A DNA stretch of 64,000 nucleotides, taken from NCBI RefSeq assembly GCF_013003985.1, contig NZ_CP053073.1:3844001-3908000 (forward strand), in the 5' to 3' direction. A program made the translations under genes and the position numbers. The stretch comes from Usitatibacter palustris (GTDB lineage: Bacteria; Pseudomonadota; Gammaproteobacteria; Burkholderiales; Usitatibacteraceae). The notes beneath the pieces are model-generated. The model was not told the origin of the DNA, did no database searches, and saw only the letters and a list, made by a program, of their open reading frames with translations. This document shows positions 1-10,264 of this stretch, piece by piece (the stretch's first letter is position 1; each line of letters starts with the position of its first letter).

Positions 1-1
1 C

Positions 2-1384
2 ATCGACGACGACCGCTCGATTCGCTGGGTATTCGAGAAGGCGCTCGCGCGCGAAGGCATCTCGCACCGAATCTTTGCCGGCGCGCAGGATGCTCTCGAT
101 CACCTCGGCGACGAATCCCCGCAAGTCGTCGTGAGCGACATCCGCATGCCCGGCTTCTCGGGCCTCGAGCTGATGTCGCGCCTCAAGGAAAAGTTGCCCA
201 CGACGCCGGTGATCATCATGACGGCGTACTCGGACCTGGAGAGCGCGGTCGCCGCGTTCCAGGGGGGTGCGTTCGAGTACCTGCCCAAGCCCTTCGACGT
301 GGACCACGCGATCGACCTCGTGCGCCGCGCGATCGAGGAGAGCCGGCGGCAGGTGGAAGTCATTCCCACCGAGGACGAGACCCCCGAGATCCTCGGCCAG
401 GCGCCGGCGATGCAGGAGGTCTTCCGTGCGATCGGGCGCCTGTCGCAATCGCACGCGACGGTGCTGATCACGGGCGAGTCCGGTACCGGAAAGGAACTCG
501 TCGCGAGGGCGCTGCACCGTCACAGCCCGCGCGCCGCGCGCGCGTTCATCGCGATCAACACCGCGGCCATTCCAAAGGACCTGCTGGAAAGCGAGCTCTT
601 CGGCCACGAGCGTGGCGCATTCACGGGCGCGCAGACGATGCGCCGCGGGCGCTTCGAGCAGGCCGAGGGCGGCACGCTGTTCCTCGACGAAATCGGCGAC
701 ATGCCTCCGGACCTGCAAACGCGCCTGTTGCGCGTTCTCTCCGACGGCCAGTTCTATCGTGTGGGCGGCCACACGCCGCTCACCGCCAACGTGCGCGTGA
801 TCGCGGCCACGCACCAGGACCTCGACGCACGAGTTCGCCAGGGATTGTTCCGCGAAGACCTCTTCCACCGGCTCAACGTGATTCGTCTTCGCCTGCCGCC
901 GATGCGCGAACGGCGCGAGGACATCCCGGGACTCGCGCGCCATTTCCTCGCGAAGAGCGCGCGTGACCTCGGCGTCGAGGGCAAGCGCCTCACCGAGAGC
1001 GCGGTCGCCTTCCTCGCCGCGCAGGACTGGCCGGGCAACGTGCGCCAGCTCGAGAACCTCTGCCATTGGGTGACGGTGATGGCGCCCGGGCAGGTGGTCG
1101 ATGTGAAGGACCTTCCGCCGGAGGTACGCGGCGAAGTGCCCGCGGGTGCCAGCGCGGGCGAAGGCGATTGGCGGCGGGCGCTCGAACGCGAAGTGGCCGC
1201 GCGCCTGACGCGCGGTGAATCGGGTGTCGCCGATCCGCTCACGCGCGACTTCGAGACCGCCCTCATCGTGAAGGCGCTCGCGCATACGGGCGGGCGGCGG
1301 ATCGAGGCGGCGGGGCTGCTCGGCATCGGCCGCAACACGCTCACGCGCAAGATCCAGGAACTGAAGATCGAAACGAAGGACTGA
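2..1384 (+). CDS. ntrC: NtrC-family sigma-54-dependent response regulator (5' end missing)
   Basis: The frame is open from base 2, so only the first few residues lie outside the window; 460 residues are visible. Receiver domain first, with the acidic pocket IDDD and phospho-acceptor Asp in [10 protein letters not shown]; then an AAA+ domain with Walker A GESGTGKE, the sigma-54 contact loop GAFTGA and Walker B LFLDEIGD; last a Fis-type helix-turn-helix ([11 protein letters not shown]). This order and length are those of NtrC/GlnG, which activates nitrogen-assimilation genes after phosphorylation by NtrB. The N-terminal [15 protein letters not shown] also reads as NtrC rather than a generic member. 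No ntrB is visible because the left side is cut off. It converges on the GGDEF-EAL gene with only 7 bases between the stops. Confidence 0.9.
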   Translation: MDDDRSIRWVFEKALAREGISHRIFAGAQDALDHLGDESPQVVVSDIRMPGFSGLELMSRLKEKLPTTPVIIMTAYSDLESAVAAFQGGAFEYLPKPFDVDHAIDLVRRAIEESRRQVEVIPTEDETPEILGQAPAMQEVFRAIGRLSQSHATVLITGESGTGKELVARALHRHSPRAARAFIAINTAAIPKDLLESELFGHERGAFTGAQTMRRGRFEQAEGGTLFLDEIGDMPPDLQTRLLRVLSDGQFYRVGGHTPLTANVRVIAATHQDLDARVRQGLFREDLFHRLNVIRLRLPPMRERREDIPGLARHFLAKSARDLGVEGKRLTESAVAFLAAQDWPGNVRQLENLCHWVTVMAPGQVVDVKDLPPEVRGEVPAGASAGEGDWRRALEREVAARLTRGESGVADPLTRDFETALIVKALAHTGGRRIEAAGLLGIGRNTLTRKIQELKIETKD

Positions 1385-1391
1385 CGGGCCG

Positions 1392-4091
1392 CTACTTCAC
1401 GTAGCGCTGCTCGAATTCCTCGGCCGGAAGCGCGGCCGACGTGAGGAAGCCCTGGTATTCGTCGCAGCCGAGCTCGCGCAGGGCCGCGAGCTGCTCGGGC
1501 GTCTCCACGCCTTCGGCCACCACCCGCAGCCCCATCGAATGGGCCATCGCGAGGATCGCGCGGATGATGGCTTCGTCGTTCGGATCGGCATGGATGTCGC
1601 GCACGAACGAGCTGTCGATCTTGATCGAATCGACCGGCAGGGCCTTCAGGTACGACAGCGACGAGTACCCGGTGCCGAAGTCGTCGATCGCGAGGCCCAC
1701 TCCCAGCTTCCCGAGGCGATTGAGGAGTGCCACCTTCTCGTCGATGTTCTGCATGAGCAGCGATTCGGTCAGCTCCAGCTCCAACGTGGCCGGGTCGATG
1801 CCCGAGAGCGCCAGGGCACGTTGCACCGCGGCGAACAAACGGTCGCCATCGATCACCTGGCCGATCGAGACATTCACCGAAAGCTGCAGATCCTTCTTGG
1901 CCGCGAGCTGCCACTGCCGCACCTGCTTGCAGGCGTTCTCGATCACCCACTCGCCGATCGGAACGATCAGGCCCGATTCCTCCGCGACTTCGATGAACCG
2001 GTTGGGCGGGAGCAGCCCGCGACGCGGATGCTGCCAGCGGATGAGCGCCTCGACGCCGGCAAGCTCGCCGGTGGCGACCTTCATGCGCGGCTGGTAGTGG
2101 ACGACGAGCTCGCCGCGGCGAAGTGCCAGGCGCAGGTAGTTCTCGACGGACAGCCGCTCCTGCGCTCGCGCATTCATCTCCGAGGAGAAGAACTGGTAGT
2201 TGTTGCGGCCCTTGTCCTTGGCGTAGTACATCGCGACGTCGGCGTTCTTCATGAGCGTGGCCGAGTCCTTGCCGTCGACCGGATAGAGGCTGATGCCGAT
2301 CGAGCACGACGTGTTCAAGTGCTGGTTGTTCACGAGCATCGGCGCGCCCATCGCCGCGATCATCTTCTCGGCCACCTGCTGCGCGCCTTCGTCGTCATCG
2401 TCGCGAAGGTTTTCGAGGATCACCGCGAACTCGTCGCCGCCCAGGCGGGCGACGGTATCGGAAGCGCGCACGCAGGCCGTGAGGCGCGCGGCGACGCGCT
2501 TGAGGAGCTCGTCGCCGACTTGGTGGCCCAGGGAATCGTTGATGGTCTTGAAGCGGTCCAGGTCGATGAACATGAACGCGAAGCCCACCTGGTTGCGCGC
2601 GGCGTTCACGATGCATTGCTCGAGGCGATCGTGCAGGAGCACACGGTTGGGCAGGCCCGTGAGCGCATCGCGGGTGGCGAGGTACTCGGCGCGCTCTTCG
2701 GCGGCCTTGCGCTTGGTGACGTTCGTCGTGGTGCCCGTGAGGCGCACGGCGCGGTTGCTGTCGTTGCGCATCGTGACCTTGCCGCGCGAATGCACCCAGA
2801 TCCATTCGCCCACCGCATTGGGTACGCGGTACTCGCAGTCGAACTGCTCGCTCACGCCCCGGATCGCGTTGCCCATGGATGCTTCAAAGATCTCGCGATC
2901 CTCGGGATGTGTCCACGACAAGACTTCCGCGCTCCCGAACGTCGCTTCGCGCGGCGCATCGCCCAGGAGTTTCGCCCAGGACTCGTTGTAGTAGACGCGA
3001 TCGGCGACGATGTCCCAGTCCCAGAGCGCGAGGTTGGAACTCGAGAGCGCGAGGTCGAGCCGCTCCTTCGAGCGCGCCATCTGCTGCTCGGCGCGCCGCC
3101 GCAAGGTGATGTCGCGGCCCACGCCGATCATGTAGGTGAGGCCGCCCAGGCGCAGCGGCCGGCCACTGAACGCGTACGGGCGCACGTTGCCGGCGCGATC
3201 GACGACCTCCGCCTCGACCGTCACTTCCTTGCCTTGCTCGATCACCTGCCGGATCGCCGCCTCGAGCGGCGCGCGATCCTTGGGCGACATGAAATCCTGC
3301 GGGCGCATGGTGGCGATCTCGGCGTCGGTGTAGCCGGTCGCAAGACCCAGGCTCGCGTTCCAGCGCAGCACGTGATCGCCCTCGGGGCCGACGAGATAGA
3401 AGGCGCCGGGCAGGCTCTGGATCATCGCGTCGGAGAATTCCTTCTCGCGCCGCAGCTTGTCCTCCGCGCCGCGCCGCAGGCCGATCTCCTCCTCGAGCAA
3501 TTCGTTCATGCGCTGGTACTCGCGCGCGAGATGCTGGATGCGCTCCTCGGCATTTCCCTCGAGGGCACCCGCCTTGGCAGCGACGACGGCGGGTGCTTGC
3601 AGCAGGCGCGTCTCGAGCCGGGCGACGGCGAGTGTCGCGAGATTCTCGAGCGCCGTGCGTTCCTGCGGCGAAAGCGTGCGCGGGATGCGATCGAGCACGG
3701 TGAGCGTTCCCAGCACCGCGCCGTCGGGCATGATCAGCGGCATCGCGCAGAAGAAGCGCACGCGCAGTTCGCCCGCGAACAGGGGATGCTCGGCGAATTG
3801 CGAGCGCGCGGCATCCTCGATGAGGAGTGCGGAGGCCGGCTCGCCGCGATTGAACGCGAGCGAGTGTTCGCGCGGCAGGTGGGCGAGTGCCACGCCCGCC
3901 TTGGCCTTGATCCACTCGCGTTCGCCGTCGAAGAAGGAAAGCCACGCCATGGGCGCGCGCACCGCATCCTGGGCGCGCCGCACCAGCTCGTCGAACGCGG
4001 GCTCGGGCGGCGTATCGAGGACGCGGTAGGCCTTCAGCCGCGCGAGTCTTTCCTCGTCGGTGACATCGCCGGGGCGCTTGAGTGCGGCCAT
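1392..4091 (-). CDS. GAF-PAS-GGDEF-EAL cyclic-di-GMP turnover protein
   Basis: Predicted 899 residues. Order: GAF domain (about 30-165), a coiled stretch, two PAS/PAC modules (about 200-430), GGDEF (about 460-620) and EAL (about 640-890). The GGDEF motif is intact (ARLGGDEFAVI), as are EAL signature residues (VEALIRW, NVS, ELTES, DDFGTGYSSL, KID, AEGVE). So by sequence both diguanylate cyclase and c-di-GMP phosphodiesterase activity are possible; many such hybrids keep only one. No membrane segment or signal peptide is visible, so it is likely a soluble sensor. The chosen ATG overlaps the xth stop by one base (TGATG), which places it last in the prlC-DUF4124-xth run; the frame stays open further upstream but that part lies inside xth. 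Confidence 0.9.
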   Translation of the reverse strand: MAALKRPGDVTDEERLARLKAYRVLDTPPEPAFDELVRRAQDAVRAPMAWLSFFDGEREWIKAKAGVALAHLPREHSLAFNRGEPASALLIEDAARSQFAEHPLFAGELRVRFFCAMPLIMPDGAVLGTLTVLDRIPRTLSPQERTALENLATLAVARLETRLLQAPAVVAAKAGALEGNAEERIQHLAREYQRMNELLEEEIGLRRGAEDKLRREKEFSDAMIQSLPGAFYLVGPEGDHVLRWNASLGLATGYTDAEIATMRPQDFMSPKDRAPLEAAIRQVIEQGKEVTVEAEVVDRAGNVRPYAFSGRPLRLGGLTYMIGVGRDITLRRRAEQQMARSKERLDLALSSSNLALWDWDIVADRVYYNESWAKLLGDAPREATFGSAEVLSWTHPEDREIFEASMGNAIRGVSEQFDCEYRVPNAVGEWIWVHSRGKVTMRNDSNRAVRLTGTTTNVTKRKAAEERAEYLATRDALTGLPNRVLLHDRLEQCIVNAARNQVGFAFMFIDLDRFKTINDSLGHQVGDELLKRVAARLTACVRASDTVARLGGDEFAVILENLRDDDDEGAQQVAEKMIAAMGAPMLVNNQHLNTSCSIGISLYPVDGKDSATLMKNADVAMYYAKDKGRNNYQFFSSEMNARAQERLSVENYLRLALRRGELVVHYQPRMKVATGELAGVEALIRWQHPRRGLLPPNRFIEVAEESGLIVPIGEWVIENACKQVRQWQLAAKKDLQLSVNVSIGQVIDGDRLFAAVQRALALSGIDPATLELELTESLLMQNIDEKVALLNRLGKLGVGLAIDDFGTGYSSLSYLKALPVDSIKIDSSFVRDIHADPNDEAIIRAILAMAHSMGLRVVAEGVETPEQLAALRELGCDEYQGFLTSAALPAEEFEQRYVK

Positions 4092-4858
4092 CAGGCAGCA
4101 ACCTCGCACAGCACGGGGGCGTGATCGGAGGGCCGCTCGAGGCGGCGCGGTTCGACGTCGATCGTGCAAGAGGTGCACGACTGCGCCAGCGCGGGCGACA
4201 ACAGGATGTGGTCGATACGCAGCCCGATGTTCCGGCGGAACGCGTTCATGCGGTAGTCCCACCACGTGAACGATTTGTCCGGCTGCGGAAAGAGGCGATA
4301 GGCGTCGGCGAAGCCGAGGTCGAAGAGACCGCGCAGGGCCGCGCGCTCCGGTTCGCTGAAAAGCACCTGGCCTTCCCACGCGTGCGGGTCATGCACATCG
4401 CGATTCTCCGGCGCGATGTTGTAGTCGCCCAGCACCGCGAGGCGCGGATGCGCCGCGAGCTCGGTGCGCAGCCAGGCGGTGAGGGCCGCGAGCCAGCGCA
4501 GCTTGTACTCGTACTTGTCGGAGCCCACGCTCTGGCCGTTGGGCACATACACGGACACCACGCGCGTGCCTTGCACATCGGCCGCGATGACGCGGCTCGC
4601 CGCATCGGTGAATTCGGGAATGCCCCGGCCCACGCGATCGCAATCGACCTTGGTGAGCAGCGCCACGCCGTTGTAGGTCTTCTGGCCGCTGTGGACCCAG
4701 CGATAACCAGCGGCCTCGATCTGGGCGGCGGGAAAGGCCTTGTCCTCGCATTTCGTTTCCTGCAGGCAAACCGCGTCGGGCGAATGCTTCGCCAGCCAGT
4801 CGATCAGGTGAGGAAGCCGGACCTTGAGCGAGTTGACGTTCCAGGTCCCGATCTTCAC
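4091..4858 (-). CDS. xthA: Exodeoxyribonuclease III
   Basis: 255-residue member of the exonuclease-endonuclease-phosphatase family, which repairs abasic sites and removes 3' blocking groups. Landmarks in order: KIGTWNVNSLKVR at the N terminus, metal-binding Glu in LQETKCED, YNGVALL, LGDYNIAP, SFTWWDYR, RIDHILLS and the C-terminal SDHAPV with its catalytic His. The length matches the family. I chose a GTG start at 4858: the protein then begins exactly at the family N terminus, and the codon is nested in the upstream gene's stop (GTGA), implying translational coupling. The stop overlaps the start of the GGDEF-EAL gene. Confidence 0.93.
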   Translation of the reverse strand: MKIGTWNVNSLKVRLPHLIDWLAKHSPDAVCLQETKCEDKAFPAAQIEAAGYRWVHSGQKTYNGVALLTKVDCDRVGRGIPEFTDAASRVIAADVQGTRVVSVYVPNGQSVGSDKYEYKLRWLAALTAWLRTELAAHPRLAVLGDYNIAPENRDVHDPHAWEGQVLFSEPERAALRGLFDLGFADAYRLFPQPDKSFTWWDYRMNAFRRNIGLRIDHILLSPALAQSCTSCTIDVEPRRLERPSDHAPVLCEVAA

Positions 4859-5439
4859 TGCTTCGCCGGCGGCTGTCCTTCTGCGGGCGGTTGGCCGTCG
4901 GCCTTCGGCGGTGCCTTCGCCGGTGCGGGCGGCGTCGAGCCCGGCAGCGCGGTCTTCGGATAACCGGCGCCGTCGAGCGCGGCGGTCCACTGGCCTTCTT
5001 CGTAACCCTTCACCTTCGACTCGCCGACGACCAGCGTGGGCACATCGAGGCCGCCGACCAGCTTCTTCAGTGCTTCAGCGGCTTCGGCGTTGCCTTGCGC
5101 ATCGCGCTCCGCAAACGGAATGCCGCGCTTGGTCAGCAGCGCGCGGCCTTGCGCGCAAGACTCGCCGCAGTCCGTGCCCGTGTACAGCGTGACCGGGCTC
5201 TTCTTCATCGCGATCTGCGTGGCGTACGGAAGATTCGACGTGGCAGCGTAACCGCCACCGACGGTCTTCTGCTCCGACTTCTTCGCGTCCGACGGCGGCG
5301 GCGAATCCGAGAAGTGCGTCTTGCCGTCCTTGTCGACCCACTTGTAGACCGTCTGTTGCGCGGCAACGAGCGCGGGAACGGCAACGGCGGCCGCTACGAG
5401 CATGGGCAGGACCTTGGCGATGATTTGCTTCGCGGACAT
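4855..5439 (-). CDS. DUF4124 / glutaredoxin-like secreted protein
   Basis: 194 residues. A signal peptide (about 1-27, ending in PALVAA) is followed by a DUF4124 segment with the characteristic YKWVDKDGKTHFSDSPP, then a thioredoxin/glutaredoxin-like fold (about 80-150) with two cysteines in DCGESC and a cis-proline region GLDVPTLVV. The tail is a low-complexity Pro/Ala/Lys/Gln stretch. DUF4124 proteins are common envelope proteins in beta- and gammaproteobacteria; the fused redox domain suggests a periplasmic thiol role, which is inference. The cysteine pair is spaced CxxxC, not the canonical CxxC. It sits 13 bases after prlC and overlaps xth by 4 bases. Confidence 0.8.
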   Translation of the reverse strand: MSAKQIIAKVLPMLVAAAVAVPALVAAQQTVYKWVDKDGKTHFSDSPPPSDAKKSEQKTVGGGYAATSNLPYATQIAMKKSPVTLYTGTDCGESCAQGRALLTKRGIPFAERDAQGNAEAAEALKKLVGGLDVPTLVVGESKVKGYEEGQWTAALDGAGYPKTALPGSTPPAPAKAPPKADGQPPAEGQPPAKQ

Positions 5440-5452
5440 TTTGTATCTCCGT

Positions 5453-7474
5453 CTAGGCGGTGACCGTCATTCCATTATGACGCAGAAGGGCGTCGATCTG
5501 CGGCTTGCGCCCGCGGAAGGCCATGAACGATTCGATCGCCGGGCGGCTGCCGCCCGCGGCCAGCACTTCGCGGCGGAAGCGTGCGCCGACTTCGGGGTTC
5601 AGCACGCCGCCTTCCTCGAATGCGCTGTAAGCATCGGCGGAGAGCACTTCGGCCCATTTGTAGCTGTAGTACCCGGCCGCATACCCGCCGCCGAAGATGT
5701 GCGAGAACTGGTTCGGGAAGCGGTTGTAGTCCGGATACGGGACAACGGCCACGTCGCTGCGCACCCCTTTGAGCAGGTCGAGGTAGCGACCCTCGAAGGC
5801 CGCGTGCAGCCGCATGTCGAACATGCCGAACTCGAGCTGGCGAACGGTCTGCATGCCGCTCTGGAAATTCTTCGCCGCGAGCATGCGATCGAAGAGCGCG
5901 CGCGGCAGGGGCTGCCCGGAATCGACGTGACGCGACATGTGCTGCACCACGCCCCACTCCCAGCAGAAGTTCTCCATGATCTGGCTGGGGAGCTCCACCG
6001 CATCCCATTCGACGCCGTTGATGCCCGACACGCCGATCTCGTCGACCTGCGTGAGCAACTGGTGCAGGCCGTGGCCGAACTCGTGGAAGAGCGTCTCCAC
6101 TTCGTAGTGCGTGAAGAGCGCGGGCTTGCCGCCGACGGGCGCGGAAAAATTGCAGGTGAGCGTTGCCACGGGCGTCTGCACGCGCGCGGCCAGCCGCCGG
6201 CGGGCGATCGCTTCGTCCATCCACGCGCCCCCGCGCTTGCCTTCGCGCGCGTAGAGATCGAGGTAGAAGTGGCCGATGGCGCCACCGGCATCGGCGATCT
6301 CGAAGAAGCGGATCGACGGGTGCCACGTTTCGGCCCGGGCCTCGCGGATGCGTACGCCGTAGATCGTCTCGACGACGCGGAACATTCCGGCGAGCACCGT
6401 ATCCTCGGGGAAGTACTGGCGCACTTCCTGGTCGGAGAAGGCGTAGCGCTTCTGGCGGAGCTTCTCGCTCGCGTAGCCCACGTCGCAGGCGCGCAGTGCG
6501 CCGATCCCGAGCTCGGAGCGCGCGAACTCGGTGAGCTCGGCCATGTCGCGCTCGGCAAAGGGCCGCGAGCGGCGCGCGAGGTCATCGAGGAACGAAAGCG
6601 CCTCGGCAGGTTGCGCGGCCATCTTCGTGAAAAGCGAGACTTCCGCGTAGTTGCCGAACCCGAGGAGCGTGGCCGCTTCCGTCCGCAGCGCGAGGATGCG
6701 CCCGATGATGTCGGTGTTGTCCCACTCGGTCTTGCCGAACTCGGAGGCGCGGGTCACGAAGCCGCGGTAGAGCGCCTCGCGCACATCCGCGTTGTCGGCG
6801 TACTGGAGTACGGGCATGTAGCAGGGCATGTGCAACGTGAGCTTCCAGCCGGGCTTGCCGTCCTTTTCGGCCGCGGCCTTCGCGGTCGCGAGCACATCGT
6901 CCGGAATGCCCGCGAGCTGCGACGGGTCGGTCACGAAATGGCCGAAGTCGTTGGTCGCATCGAGCACGTTGTCCTGGAACTTCGCCGAGAGCGTGGCGAG
7001 CTCCTCCTGGATGGCGAGGAAGCGCGCCTTCTGCGGCGGGGGCAGCTCCGCGCCGCCCAGGCGGAAATCGCGCACGCGATTCTCCACGAGGCGCTTGCGC
7101 GAGGCTGTCAGGGCCGCGAATCCGGATGAATCGCGCAACGCACGCAGCCGCGCGTAGAGGCGCTGGTCCTGCCCCTGCTCCGTGAAGAACTGCGTCACCT
7201 TGGGCAGCGCGGTGTTGTATGCGTCGCGCAGCTCCGGCGTGCTGACCACCGCATTGAGGTGGCTCACGTGCGACCACGCGCGCCCGAGGCGCTCGTTCGC
7301 ATCATCGAGCGGCTCGACGAAGTTGTCCCACGTGGGCGCGCGGTCGTCCACGGCGAGGCGTTCGACCGTCTCGCGAGCCGTGCCGATCAGCGCATCGATG
7401 GCGGGTGCGACATGTTCGGGCCGAATGGCCGAGAAGCGCGGGAGGCTTGAAAAATCGAGCAGCGGATTGTCCAT
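5453..7474 (-). CDS. prlC: Oligopeptidase A (M3 family zinc metallopeptidase)
   Basis: 673 residues, the usual size for PrlC/OpdA. The zinc site HEFGHGLH lies at about residue 463, with the downstream Glu-containing helix that completes M3 sites. The N terminus MDNPLLDFSSLPRFSAIRPEHV matches the family start, so I placed the start at this ATG although the frame is open about 300 bases further into the pyrC-like gene. The enzyme is cytoplasmic and degrades short peptides, including cleaved signal peptides. It lies 35 bases after the pyrC-like gene and 13 before the DUF4124 gene, apparently in the same transcription unit. Confidence 0.93.
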   Translation of the reverse strand: MDNPLLDFSSLPRFSAIRPEHVAPAIDALIGTARETVERLAVDDRAPTWDNFVEPLDDANERLGRAWSHVSHLNAVVSTPELRDAYNTALPKVTQFFTEQGQDQRLYARLRALRDSSGFAALTASRKRLVENRVRDFRLGGAELPPPQKARFLAIQEELATLSAKFQDNVLDATNDFGHFVTDPSQLAGIPDDVLATAKAAAEKDGKPGWKLTLHMPCYMPVLQYADNADVREALYRGFVTRASEFGKTEWDNTDIIGRILALRTEAATLLGFGNYAEVSLFTKMAAQPAEALSFLDDLARRSRPFAERDMAELTEFARSELGIGALRACDVGYASEKLRQKRYAFSDQEVRQYFPEDTVLAGMFRVVETIYGVRIREARAETWHPSIRFFEIADAGGAIGHFYLDLYAREGKRGGAWMDEAIARRRLAARVQTPVATLTCNFSAPVGGKPALFTHYEVETLFHEFGHGLHQLLTQVDEIGVSGINGVEWDAVELPSQIMENFCWEWGVVQHMSRHVDSGQPLPRALFDRMLAAKNFQSGMQTVRQLEFGMFDMRLHAAFEGRYLDLLKGVRSDVAVVPYPDYNRFPNQFSHIFGGGYAAGYYSYKWAEVLSADAYSAFEEGGVLNPEVGARFRREVLAAGGSRPAIESFMAFRGRKPQIDALLRHNGMTVTA

Positions 7475-7509
7475 GGCGGAATCGTGCAACGAGAGTGAAA
7501 GGGGGAAAG

Positions 7510-8784
7510 CTAGGCCGAATGCACCACGCGGCCGCCCACGAGGGTGCGCACCACGCGGCCGGTCAGCTCGAAACCGAGGAAGGGCGTGTTCTTGCCCTGG
7601 CTCGCGAGCGCCGCGGGCGTCACCACCCACGGGTACTTTGGATCGAAGAGGCAGATATCGGCCCGCGCGCCCGGCGCCAGCGTTCCCGCGTCGACCCCGA
7701 GCACCTGTGCGGCGCGATTGGTGACGGTGGCCAGCGTGGCGGGAAGCTTGAGACCGGACTCGCTCCCCCATTTGAGCGCAAGCGGCAGCAGGAGTTCGAG
7801 TCCGGAAGCGCCCGGCTCGGCCTCGGCAAAAGGGACCAGCTTGGCGTCGTCATCGACCGGCGTGTGGTCGGAGCACACCGCGTCGATCGTTCCGTCGGCC
7901 AGGCCCTTGCGCAGCGCGTCGCGGTCGCGCGGATCGCGCAGCGGCGGTACCAGGTTGCATTGGGAATCGAAGTCCGCGAGGTCGCGGTCCGACAGGTGGA
8001 GGTGATGCACGCCGACGTCGCAGGTGAGAGCGGCGCCTTTCGCCTTGGCTTCCGCCACGATCGCGACCGCTTGCGCGGTCGAGAGCCGCGCGAGGTGCAC
8101 GCGCGCGCCCGTGGCGCCCATCAGTTCGACGATCGTGCGCACGGCAACCGTTTCGGCGATCGCCGGAATCGCGGCAAGCCCCAATCGCGTGGCCACTTCC
8201 CCTTCGTGCGCGATGCCGCCGCGCGCGAGAGCCATGTCCTGCGGCCGCAGCCAGACGGTGAATCCGAAGGTCGCGGCGTAGCGCATCGCCGAGAGGAGCA
8301 CGTTGGTGTCGGCAATCGGCGCATTCGCCTGGAAGAAGCCCACGCAACCCGCTTCCGCGAGCTCGGCCATTTCCGCGAGCCGCTCGCCCTTGAGGCCCAC
8401 GGTGAGCGCGCCCAGCGGATGCACGCGCGCCTGCTCGAGGCTTTGCGCGCGCCGCGTGAGCATTTCCACGAGGCCCGGCTCATCGAGTGGCGGATCGGTG
8501 TCGGGCGGGCATGCGAGCGTGGTCACGCCACCGGCCACCGCCGCGCGCATCTCGGATTCGAGCGTCGCCTTGTATTCGAAGCCCGGCTCGCGCAGCCGCG
8601 CGCACAGGTCCACGAGGCCCGGGCAGGCCACGAGCCCCTTGGCATCGATCGTCTCTTCGGCGCGGAATCCGTCGGGCGCCTTGCCGATCGCGGCGATGCG
8701 GCCCTGGTCGATGTGCAGCGATGCGGTCTCGTCGCGACCGCTGGCCGGATCCACCACGCGCGCGCCCTCGATCGTGATTCTCAT
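7510..8784 (-). CDS. pyrX: Dihydroorotase-like protein lacking zinc ligands (PyrC')
   Basis: 424 residues with the overall fold of class I dihydroorotase, but the active site is degraded. The expected HxH of the PGxxDxHxH signature reads [14 protein letters not shown], and the later His-Ala-Glu-Asp region reads [15 protein letters not shown] and CSDHTP remain recognisable. In pseudomonads and many betaproteobacteria such a PyrC' is an inactive partner needed for assembly of aspartate transcarbamoylase, and a separate active dihydroorotase exists elsewhere. Its start overlaps the pyrB stop by 4 bases (ATGA), consistent with that partnership. Databases often label such genes pyrC; I think catalytic activity is unlikely. 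Confidence 0.85.
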   Translation of the reverse strand: MRITIEGARVVDPASGRDETASLHIDQGRIAAIGKAPDGFRAEETIDAKGLVACPGLVDLCARLREPGFEYKATLESEMRAAVAGGVTTLACPPDTDPPLDEPGLVEMLTRRAQSLEQARVHPLGALTVGLKGERLAEMAELAEAGCVGFFQANAPIADTNVLLSAMRYAATFGFTVWLRPQDMALARGGIAHEGEVATRLGLAAIPAIAETVAVRTIVELMGATGARVHLARLSTAQAVAIVAEAKAKGAALTCDVGVHHLHLSDRDLADFDSQCNLVPPLRDPRDRDALRKGLADGTIDAVCSDHTPVDDDAKLVPFAEAEPGASGLELLLPLALKWGSESGLKLPATLATVTNRAAQVLGVDAGTLAPGARADICLFDPKYPWVVTPAALASQGKNTPFLGFELTGRVVRTLVGGRVVHSA

Positions 8785-9764
8785 GCGGCGGGTCCGTCGG
8801 TGAGGGCGCCTGCGGCGGATCCCGCAAGAATCGACATCACGGCCATCCGCACCGCGATGCCGAAGGTCACCTGCGGGAGGATCACGCTCTGGCGTCCGTC
8901 GGCGACGTGCGAATCGATCTCGACGCCGCGATTCATCGGACCCGGATGCATCACGATCGCATCGGGCTTCGCGAGCGCGAGCCTTTCGGCCGTGAGGCCG
9001 TAGGCCTTGAAGAATTCACCGGCCGAAGGGAGCAGCGCGCCGTTCATGCGTTCGCTCTGCAGCCTGAGGGCGATCACGACATCGCAACCCTTGAGTCCGG
9101 TGGCGAGGTCATGGTGGACCGTGACGCCGAGCCGCTCGACATCCGCGGGAATGAGCGTGCGCGGGCCAATCACGCGCAGGTCCGGTACGCCGAGCGTCTT
9201 CAACGCGTGGATCTGCGAGCGCGCGACGCGCGAGTGCAACACGTCGCCGACGATCGCGACCGAAAGCCCCGAGAAATCCTTCTTGTAGTGGCGGATCGTG
9301 TACACGTCGAGCAACCCCTGCGTGGGGTGCGCGTGCCGGCCGTCGCCCGCGTTGATCACCGCCACACCGGGCTTCACGTGCTTCGCGATCAGGTGCGGCG
9401 CGCCCGATTGCGCGTGGCGGACGACGAACATGTCCGCGTCCATCGCCTGCAGGTTGTAGACGGTGTCGAGCAGCGACTCGCCCTTCGCGGTGGAGGACGC
9501 GCCGATGTTGAGGTTGATCACGTCGGCCGAGAGGCGCTTGGCGGCGATCTCGAACGTGGTGCGCGTGCGCGTGGAGTTCTCGAAGAAGACGTTGAAGATC
9601 GACTTGCCGCGCAGCAGCGGGAGCTTCTTCACCTCGCGCTCGTTCACCGAGACGAACTGCTCGGCGGTGTCGAGGATGCGGCGGATCATCGCCGCGGGCA
9701 GTCCCTCGGTCGTGAGGAGGTGCCGGAGGCGCCCCTGCGCGTCGACCTGCAGGTTCGCGTTCAT
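8781..9764 (-). CDS. pyrB: Aspartate carbamoyltransferase catalytic subunit
   Basis: 327 residues. It carries the carbamoyl-phosphate loop [12 protein letters not shown], the [12 protein letters not shown] segment and the C-terminal [11 protein letters not shown] that identify aspartate rather than ornithine transcarbamoylases. It catalyses the committed step of pyrimidine synthesis in the cytoplasm. Both junctions are 4-base overlaps, with pyrR upstream and the PyrC-like gene downstream, so the three are almost certainly co-translated. There is no pyrI-type regulatory subunit, as expected for the class of ATCase built from PyrB and PyrC'. The N terminus [22 protein letters not shown] is slightly longer than in enteric PyrB, usual in this class. 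Confidence 0.95.
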   Translation of the reverse strand: MNANLQVDAQGRLRHLLTTEGLPAAMIRRILDTAEQFVSVNEREVKKLPLLRGKSIFNVFFENSTRTRTTFEIAAKRLSADVINLNIGASSTAKGESLLDTVYNLQAMDADMFVVRHAQSGAPHLIAKHVKPGVAVINAGDGRHAHPTQGLLDVYTIRHYKKDFSGLSVAIVGDVLHSRVARSQIHALKTLGVPDLRVIGPRTLIPADVERLGVTVHHDLATGLKGCDVVIALRLQSERMNGALLPSAGEFFKAYGLTAERLALAKPDAIVMHPGPMNRGVEIDSHVADGRQSVILPQVTFGIAVRMAVMSILAGSAAGALTDGPAA

Positions 9765-10264
9765 GCGGGTCTCCGGATCGCGGCGAGCCGCAGCTTGCCC
9801 CCGTCGTTGGAGAGCACCAGCTCCTCGTCGCGGCTGACTTCGACTTTCGCACCGAGGTAGTCGGCCGACACGGGAATCTCACGCCCGCCGCGATCGGCGA
9901 GGATCGCCAGGCGCACCGCGCGCGGCCGGCCGAAGTCGAAGAGCTCGTTCAACGCGGCGCGGATCGTGCGCCCCGTATAGAGCACGTCGTCGACGAGGAC
10001 GATCTCGCGCCCATCGACCGGGAAGGGAATCTGGCTGCGCCGGTTTTCGCGATGCAGGCCGATGCGCCCGAAGTCGTCGCGATGCAGCGTCACCGCGAGC
10101 AGGCCCAGCGGCACCTTCGAGCCGAGCGCGCGATGCAGGCGTTCCGCGACCCAGGCGCCGCCGGTGTAGATGCCCACGATGCCCGCGTCGGGCGAGAGGC
10201 TCTTGCGCATCTCGCCGGCGAGCGCTTCCACGAGGCGTTCGGGATCAGGAAGCGAGGGGCTCAT
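9761..10264 (-). CDS. pyrR: Bifunctional pyrimidine regulator / uracil phosphoribosyltransferase PyrR
   Basis: 167 residues with the type I phosphoribosyltransferase PRPP loop [17 protein letters not shown]. In Gram-positives PyrR is an RNA-binding attenuator of pyr operons; in proteobacterial clusters like this one its control target is less clear. It overlaps pyrB by 4 bases and begins 20 bases inside the end of ruvX. I see no obvious pyr attenuator hairpin in the short spaces of this cluster, so regulation by RNA binding cannot be shown here. Confidence 0.9.
   Translation of the reverse strand: MSPSLPDPERLVEALAGEMRKSLSPDAGIVGIYTGGAWVAERLHRALGSKVPLGLLAVTLHRDDFGRIGLHRENRRSQIPFPVDGREIVLVDDVLYTGRTIRAALNELFDFGRPRAVRLAILADRGGREIPVSADYLGAKVEVSRDEELVLSNDGGKLRLAAIRRPA

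Noticed and set aside
1539-4124. 861-codon plus-strand frame opposite the GGDEF-EAL gene
   Set aside because: Same codon-bias shadow; the minus strand carries intact GAF, PAS, GGDEF and EAL motifs.
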